Of a stretch of 53,121 nucleotides of DNA, positions 50,039-53,121 are shown piece after piece. A program made the translations under genes and the position numbers. Under the pieces are notes generated by a model that ran no database searches, had not been told where the DNA came from, and was given only the letters and a program-made list of their open reading frames with translations. This DNA comes from Candidatus Fermentibacteraceae bacterium (lineage in GTDB: Bacteria > Fermentibacterota > Fermentibacteria > Fermentibacterales > JCC-6). How positions within the stretch are numbered: position 1 is the first letter of the stretch; each line of letters starts with the position of its first letter. The stretch is taken from positions 1-53,121 of the forward strand of contig JAFGPK010000024.1 in the NCBI GenBank assembly GCA_016936235.1. Direction: 5' to 3'.

Positions 50039-50848
50039 ATGAGCAAAGGGATCAATTCCCTTCTACAGAAGAAGAAAAAGGGGGAGAGGATAGTATCCCT
50101 GACTGCCTACGACTGTCCGACGGCCAGGCTGGAGGAGGACGCCGGTATCGATTTCATCCTTGTAGGTGATTCCATTGCAATGGCCGTATTCGGCGAGGAG
50201 ACAACCCTCACGGCTGATATGGATGTGATGATAGCACATACAAGGGCAGTCAGGCGTGGTGCCCCTGGAACTCTGGTGATCGGGGACATGCCCTTCGGTT
50301 CCTACGAGTGCTCCGACCCCCAGGCGGTCATGAACGCTGCAAGATTCCTGTCGGAGGGAGGAGCCGATGCTGTCAAGCTGGAGGGGGGCAACAGCCGCAT
50401 CGTTTCCAGGGTCAGGGCCATAATCGATTCGGGCATACCGGTGATGGGTCATGTCGGGCTGCTCCCGCAGTCCATACGAAGGACCGGCGGCTACAAAGTC
50501 ATCTACAGCGATATGAAGGAGAGTCTCTTCAGGGAGGCTCTGGCACTGCAGGAAGCCGGCGTCTTCGCCATGGTCATCGAGGGTGTGGAGGAGAAACTTG
50601 CAGGTCAGCTGACGGAAGAACTCGCGGTGCCCACGATCGGGATCGGAGCCGGAAGGTTCACCGACGGCCAGATACTCGTAGTGAGCGACATGCTGGGCAT
50701 GTCCGGCGCGTTCAGGCCGAAATTCCTCAAAGTCTATGCGAATCTGGGTTCCGAGATCTCCCGGGCATTGAGTGAATATGCGGAAGAAGTGCGGGGGGGG
50801 CTGTTCCCCCTGGAAGAGCATGTGTACCATGCCAGGGAGGATAAGTGA
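50039..50848 (+). CDS. panB: 3-methyl-2-oxobutanoate hydroxymethyltransferase
   Basis: First committed step to pantothenate: addition of a hydroxymethyl group from 5,10-methylene-tetrahydrofolate to 2-oxoisovalerate, giving ketopantoate. 269 residues with VSLTAYDCPTARLEEDAGIDFILVGDS, GDMPFGSYE, AVKLEGGN, the catalytic GHVGLLPQS and the GIGAGRFTDGQILVVSDMLG signature. Full length, so active. Start ATG 50039 with the stop of the PAP2 gene just upstream; the purD GTG overlaps the panB stop as GTGA. Confidence 0.95.
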   Translation: MSKGINSLLQKKKKGERIVSLTAYDCPTARLEEDAGIDFILVGDSIAMAVFGEETTLTADMDVMIAHTRAVRRGAPGTLVIGDMPFGSYECSDPQAVMNAARFLSEGGADAVKLEGGNSRIVSRVRAIIDSGIPVMGHVGLLPQSIRRTGGYKVIYSDMKESLFREALALQEAGVFAMVIEGVEEKLAGQLTEELAVPTIGIGAGRFTDGQILVVSDMLGMSGAFRPKFLKVYANLGSEISRALSEYAEEVRGGLFPLEEHVYHAREDK

Positions 50849-52086
50849 GGATCCTCGTAGTCGGAGGCGGAGGAAGGGAACATGCTTTAGTCTGGGCTCT
50901 TTCGAGGTCAGGCGGGAACGATATCATATGTGCCCCTGGAAACCCGGGAATCGGGAAACTGGCAAGGCTGTATCCGGTGGAAGCGTCGGATATCAGGGGC
51001 ATGACCGGACTTGCTGGAGAGAAGGACGTCGATCTGGTGGTGGTGGGTCCGGAGGCTCCGCTGGTGGCGGGGCTTGCCGATACCCTGAGAGCCGCCGGCA
51101 TTCCATGTTTCGGTCCTGGACGAGAAGCTTCCCGCATGGAAGGCAGCAAATGGTTCGCCAAAGAAATAATGCAGGCTGCCGGAGTCCCCACCGCAGAAGG
51201 TGAAGTGTTCGCCGATGCCGGATCGGCAATGGACTACATCGGTGAGGATGCAGGACAGTTCGTGATAAAGGCCGACGGTCTCGCCTCGGGAAAGGGCGTG
51301 TTCCTTCCTTCCGAACCGTCGGAGGCTGCAGAGATCCTGAATGGACTGTTCTCCGGCAAAGGCGGGGACTCCGGTCAAAAAGTCGTCGTGGAAAGGCGCC
51401 TTATAGGCCGTGAGGTGAGCATACTCGCCATATGCAGCGGGACCGGATGCGTCGTTCTGCCCCCGAGCAGGGACCACAAGAGACTGGGAGACAAAGACAC
51501 CGGGCCGAATACAGGCGGAATGGGCGCTGTCTGCCCACCGCCGGAACTGGGTGAGGATTTCGCTGCAGCTGCCGGAGACACGATCATCCTGCCTGTTCTT
51601 CAGGAGCTTGCCGGAAGGGGTATCGATTACCGAGGTGTACTCTACGCCGGACTCATGGTTACCGGGGATGGGCCAAGGGTCCTGGAGTTCAATGTCAGGT
51701 TCGGCGATCCCGAGACCCAGGCGGTCCTGCCGCTGCTCGGGTCGGACCTGTCGGAACTCTGCGCAATGGCCGCTCTCGGCCAGCCTCTGCCCGCTCGGGT
51801 GGACGTGATCGACGGCGCCTGCACATGTGTGGTTCTGGCCTCGGGGGGCTATCCATCATCCTACGGCAAGGGATATCCGGTAAGCGGTACCGATGACGTT
51901 GAAGGCGCATTTGTCTTTCACGCGGGCACCACCGCTTCGGATGGAGGACTGGTCACTGCCGGAGGAAGGGTCCTGAGCGTGGCGGCCGTATCGGATGACC
52001 TCGGGAGTTCAATTGAGAAAGCCTACCTCGAACTGGGGAAGATAAGGTTCAGGGACTGCTACTTCAGAACTGACATCGGAAGGTGA
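50845..52086 (+). CDS. purD: Phosphoribosylamine-glycine ligase
   Basis: Second step of de novo purine synthesis: ATP-dependent joining of glycine to phosphoribosylamine. 413 residues of ATP-grasp type with [59 protein letters not shown] and [16 protein letters not shown]. Starts with GTG 50845 overlapping panB, and is followed after 4 bases by purE. Coupling of panB with purine genes is unusual but has a logic, since both pathways consume folate one-carbon units. Confidence 0.95.
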   Translation: MRILVVGGGGREHALVWALSRSGGNDIICAPGNPGIGKLARLYPVEASDIRGMTGLAGEKDVDLVVVGPEAPLVAGLADTLRAAGIPCFGPGREASRMEGSKWFAKEIMQAAGVPTAEGEVFADAGSAMDYIGEDAGQFVIKADGLASGKGVFLPSEPSEAAEILNGLFSGKGGDSGQKVVVERRLIGREVSILAICSGTGCVVLPPSRDHKRLGDKDTGPNTGGMGAVCPPPELGEDFAAAAGDTIILPVLQELAGRGIDYRGVLYAGLMVTGDGPRVLEFNVRFGDPETQAVLPLLGSDLSELCAMAALGQPLPARVDVIDGACTCVVLASGGYPSSYGKGYPVSGTDDVEGAFVFHAGTTASDGGLVTAGGRVLSVAAVSDDLGSSIEKAYLELGKIRFRDCYFRTDIGR

Positions 52087-52090
52087 AGCA

Positions 52091-52534
52091 ATGCTGGTGG
52101 GAATACTGATGGGCAGCGAGAGCGACAGAGAGACCATGGAGAAGACGGCGGAGGTTCTGGAGGAACTCGGGATCCCCTACGAGATGAACGTCATGTCCGC
52201 CCACAGAACACCTGCAGACGTTGCCAGGTACGCTTCAACCGCCTCTGACAGGGGCATCAAGGTACTCATCGCCGGAGCAGGTCTGGCGGCACATCTCGCC
52301 GGAGCCGTGGCGGCCCATACCATCCTCCCCGTGATAGGCGTCCCCATGGAGGCGGGTCCGCTGAACGGCCTTGATTCTCTTCTCTCGACTGTTCAGATGC
52401 CCAAGGGCGTACCTGTGGCCACTGTGGCGATAGGATCCCACGGCGCCAGGAACGCTGCCTATCTCGCGGCCCAGATAATCGCCCTGGAGAACGGAGATGT
52501 AGCCTCCAGGCTCAGAGAGATACGCGGCTGGTGA
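52091..52534 (+). CDS. purE: N5-carboxyaminoimidazole ribonucleotide mutase
   Basis: 147 residues, class I PurE: shifts the carboxyl from N5-CAIR to give 4-carboxy-AIR in purine synthesis. Signature residues are in [63 protein letters not shown]. The class I octamer form needs PurK, which is not in the window. Its stop overlaps the GTG of the next gene as GTGA. Confidence 0.94.
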   Translation: MLVGILMGSESDRETMEKTAEVLEELGIPYEMNVMSAHRTPADVARYASTASDRGIKVLIAGAGLAAHLAGAVAAHTILPVIGVPMEAGPLNGLDSLLSTVQMPKGVPVATVAIGSHGARNAAYLAAQIIALENGDVASRLREIRGW

Positions 52535-53112
52535 GCCCGAGGATCCTCTCCTTTTCTGACGATTCTGCAGCCCCGGAGATGATCACGGAGATATCGACCA
52601 CAATACTGGCAGGGGGCGTGGTCCTCTACCCATCGGACACTGTCTACGGAATTCTATGCAGGGCGGATGACCCTGATGCCATTGACAGGGTGCACCTTAT
52701 GAAGGGCATCGGTGAACCGAGACCGTTCATTCTTCTGGTGAACGGGCTTCCGATGGCGGAAACGCTTGCGGACTGCCGTGATCCGGAAGTGAGGGAGATC
52801 ATCAGGCTTCGGTGGCCCGGGAAACTGACTCTGGTACTTCCGGCCCTTAGTGGATGTCCGCCGCAGGTGACCGGTTCTGACGGGACGGTTGCCCTTCGTC
52901 ATCCTGCGGACAGTCTTAGCGAAAAGCTGCTTGAAGAATGCCGCATTCCCCTCGTCTCGACCAGCGCCAATCTATCCGGAAGAGGTACCTGCCTGGATTT
53001 TCAGCAGCTACCACATCGGATGATCGAATCAGTCGACCTGGCTGTGAACGGTGGAATCCTCCCCCTTTCCTCTCCCTCAACGATACTGAAACTCCTCCGG
53101 GGTCGTACGTAA
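52531..53112 (+). CDS. Threonylcarbamoyl-AMP synthase (TsaC/Sua5/YrdC)
   Basis: 193 residues. The YrdC fold makes threonylcarbamoyl-AMP from threonine, bicarbonate and ATP for the t6A modification of t[54 protein letters not shown] and the STSANLSG motif are all present. Starts with GTG 52531 overlapping purE. The final codons RGR-T and the TAA stop are supplied by the 23-bp repeat at 53099-53121, so the natural C-terminus may be slightly altered, though the core domain is complete. Confidence 0.9.
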   Translation: MSPRILSFSDDSAAPEMITEISTTILAGGVVLYPSDTVYGILCRADDPDAIDRVHLMKGIGEPRPFILLVNGLPMAETLADCRDPEVREIIRLRWPGKLTLVLPALSGCPPQVTGSDGTVALRHPADSLSEKLLEECRIPLVSTSANLSGRGTCLDFQQLPHRMIESVDLAVNGGILPLSSPSTILKLLRGRT

Positions 53113-53121
53113 CTTCCGGCC
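53099..53121 (+). repeat. 23-bp interspersed repeat, copy 3, at the window end
   Basis: Identical over 23 bases to 16850-16872 and ending exactly at the last base of the window. It overlaps the last four codons of the TsaC/Sua5 gene. A contig end lying exactly on a repeat boundary is what assembly graphs do at repeated sequence, implying more copies in the genome. Confidence 0.85.

Noticed and set aside
1-53121. CRISPR array, insertion sequence, prophage, tRNA or rRNA genes
   Set aside because: No regularly spaced repeats, transposase, integrase, phage structural genes, or cloverleaf/ribosomal RNA sequence was recognised on reading both strands.

Overview
The window looks like a chromosomal segment of an uncultivated, double-membraned (Gram-negative-type), moderately GC-rich bacterium. 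Evidence for an outer membrane is direct: two porin-like beta-barrel proteins, two RND pumps with a lipoprotein adaptor, several lipobox proteins and a TatC. A secreted propeller protein carries a C-terminal domain resembling type IX sorting domains, and the prolyl-tRNA synthetase is of the archaeal/eukaryal-like architecture. Together these suggest the FCB superphylum, possibly a Fermentibacteria-like lineage; that placement is inference. No tRNA, rRNA, CRISPR array, insertion sequence or phage module was seen.

Layout: (1) 1-2744: end of an anion-transporter-like gene, aroB, tatC and a family-2 glycosyltransferase in one tightly overlapping run, ended by a perfect 27-bp inverted repeat. (2) 2823-3806: a secreted propeller gene interrupted by an in-frame TGA. 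(3) 3930-9178: a same-strand DNA-damage operon headed by a good promoter whose spacer holds a near-consensus LexA-type box, followed by a DUF6504 protein, DNA polymerase IV, a DUF72 protein, a propeller lipoprotein, a YcaQ/AlkX-like glycosylase and an AlkD-like glycosylase. (4) 9280-12960: a three-gene biotin-dependent acyl-CoA carboxylase operon with its own promoter. (5) 13033-15507: an unrecognised protein, a Nudix hydrolase and a prepilin peptidase. (6) 15553-19106: two tandem paralogous porins and a reductive-dehalogenase/QueG-like iron-sulfur protein. (7) 19147-21231: a GntR/YtrA-type repressor with a palindromic operator inside its own promoter, controlling an ABC transporter. (8) 21245-25235: cyclophilin, a small Cys-containing SAP-like protein, a TPR protein and a zinc-ribbon membrane protein. 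(9) 25248-31114: a signalling operon with a giant multi-PAS histidine kinase, an HD-GYP response regulator and a single-domain receiver. (10) 31446-39009: two RND pumps, an adaptor and a small HExxH protein. (11) 39079-44888: a Trk potassium-uptake operon that begins with a Cys-rich protein and ends with a cyclase-ATPase-TPR protein. (12) 44919-53121: an S9 peptidase lipoprotein, proS, then a housekeeping run of PAP2-type phosphatase, panB, purD, purE and a TsaC/Sua5 protein.

Short interspersed repeats starting GGGGTCG recur: a hairpin form at 2731-2803 and a 23-bp form at 16850, 21869 (reverse, one mismatch) and 53099. Two of these supply the final codons and stop codon of the upstream gene, and the window ends exactly at the last copy. 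The most interesting candidate system is the LexA-box-headed alkylation-repair operon with its unexplained DUF72 and lipoprotein members.
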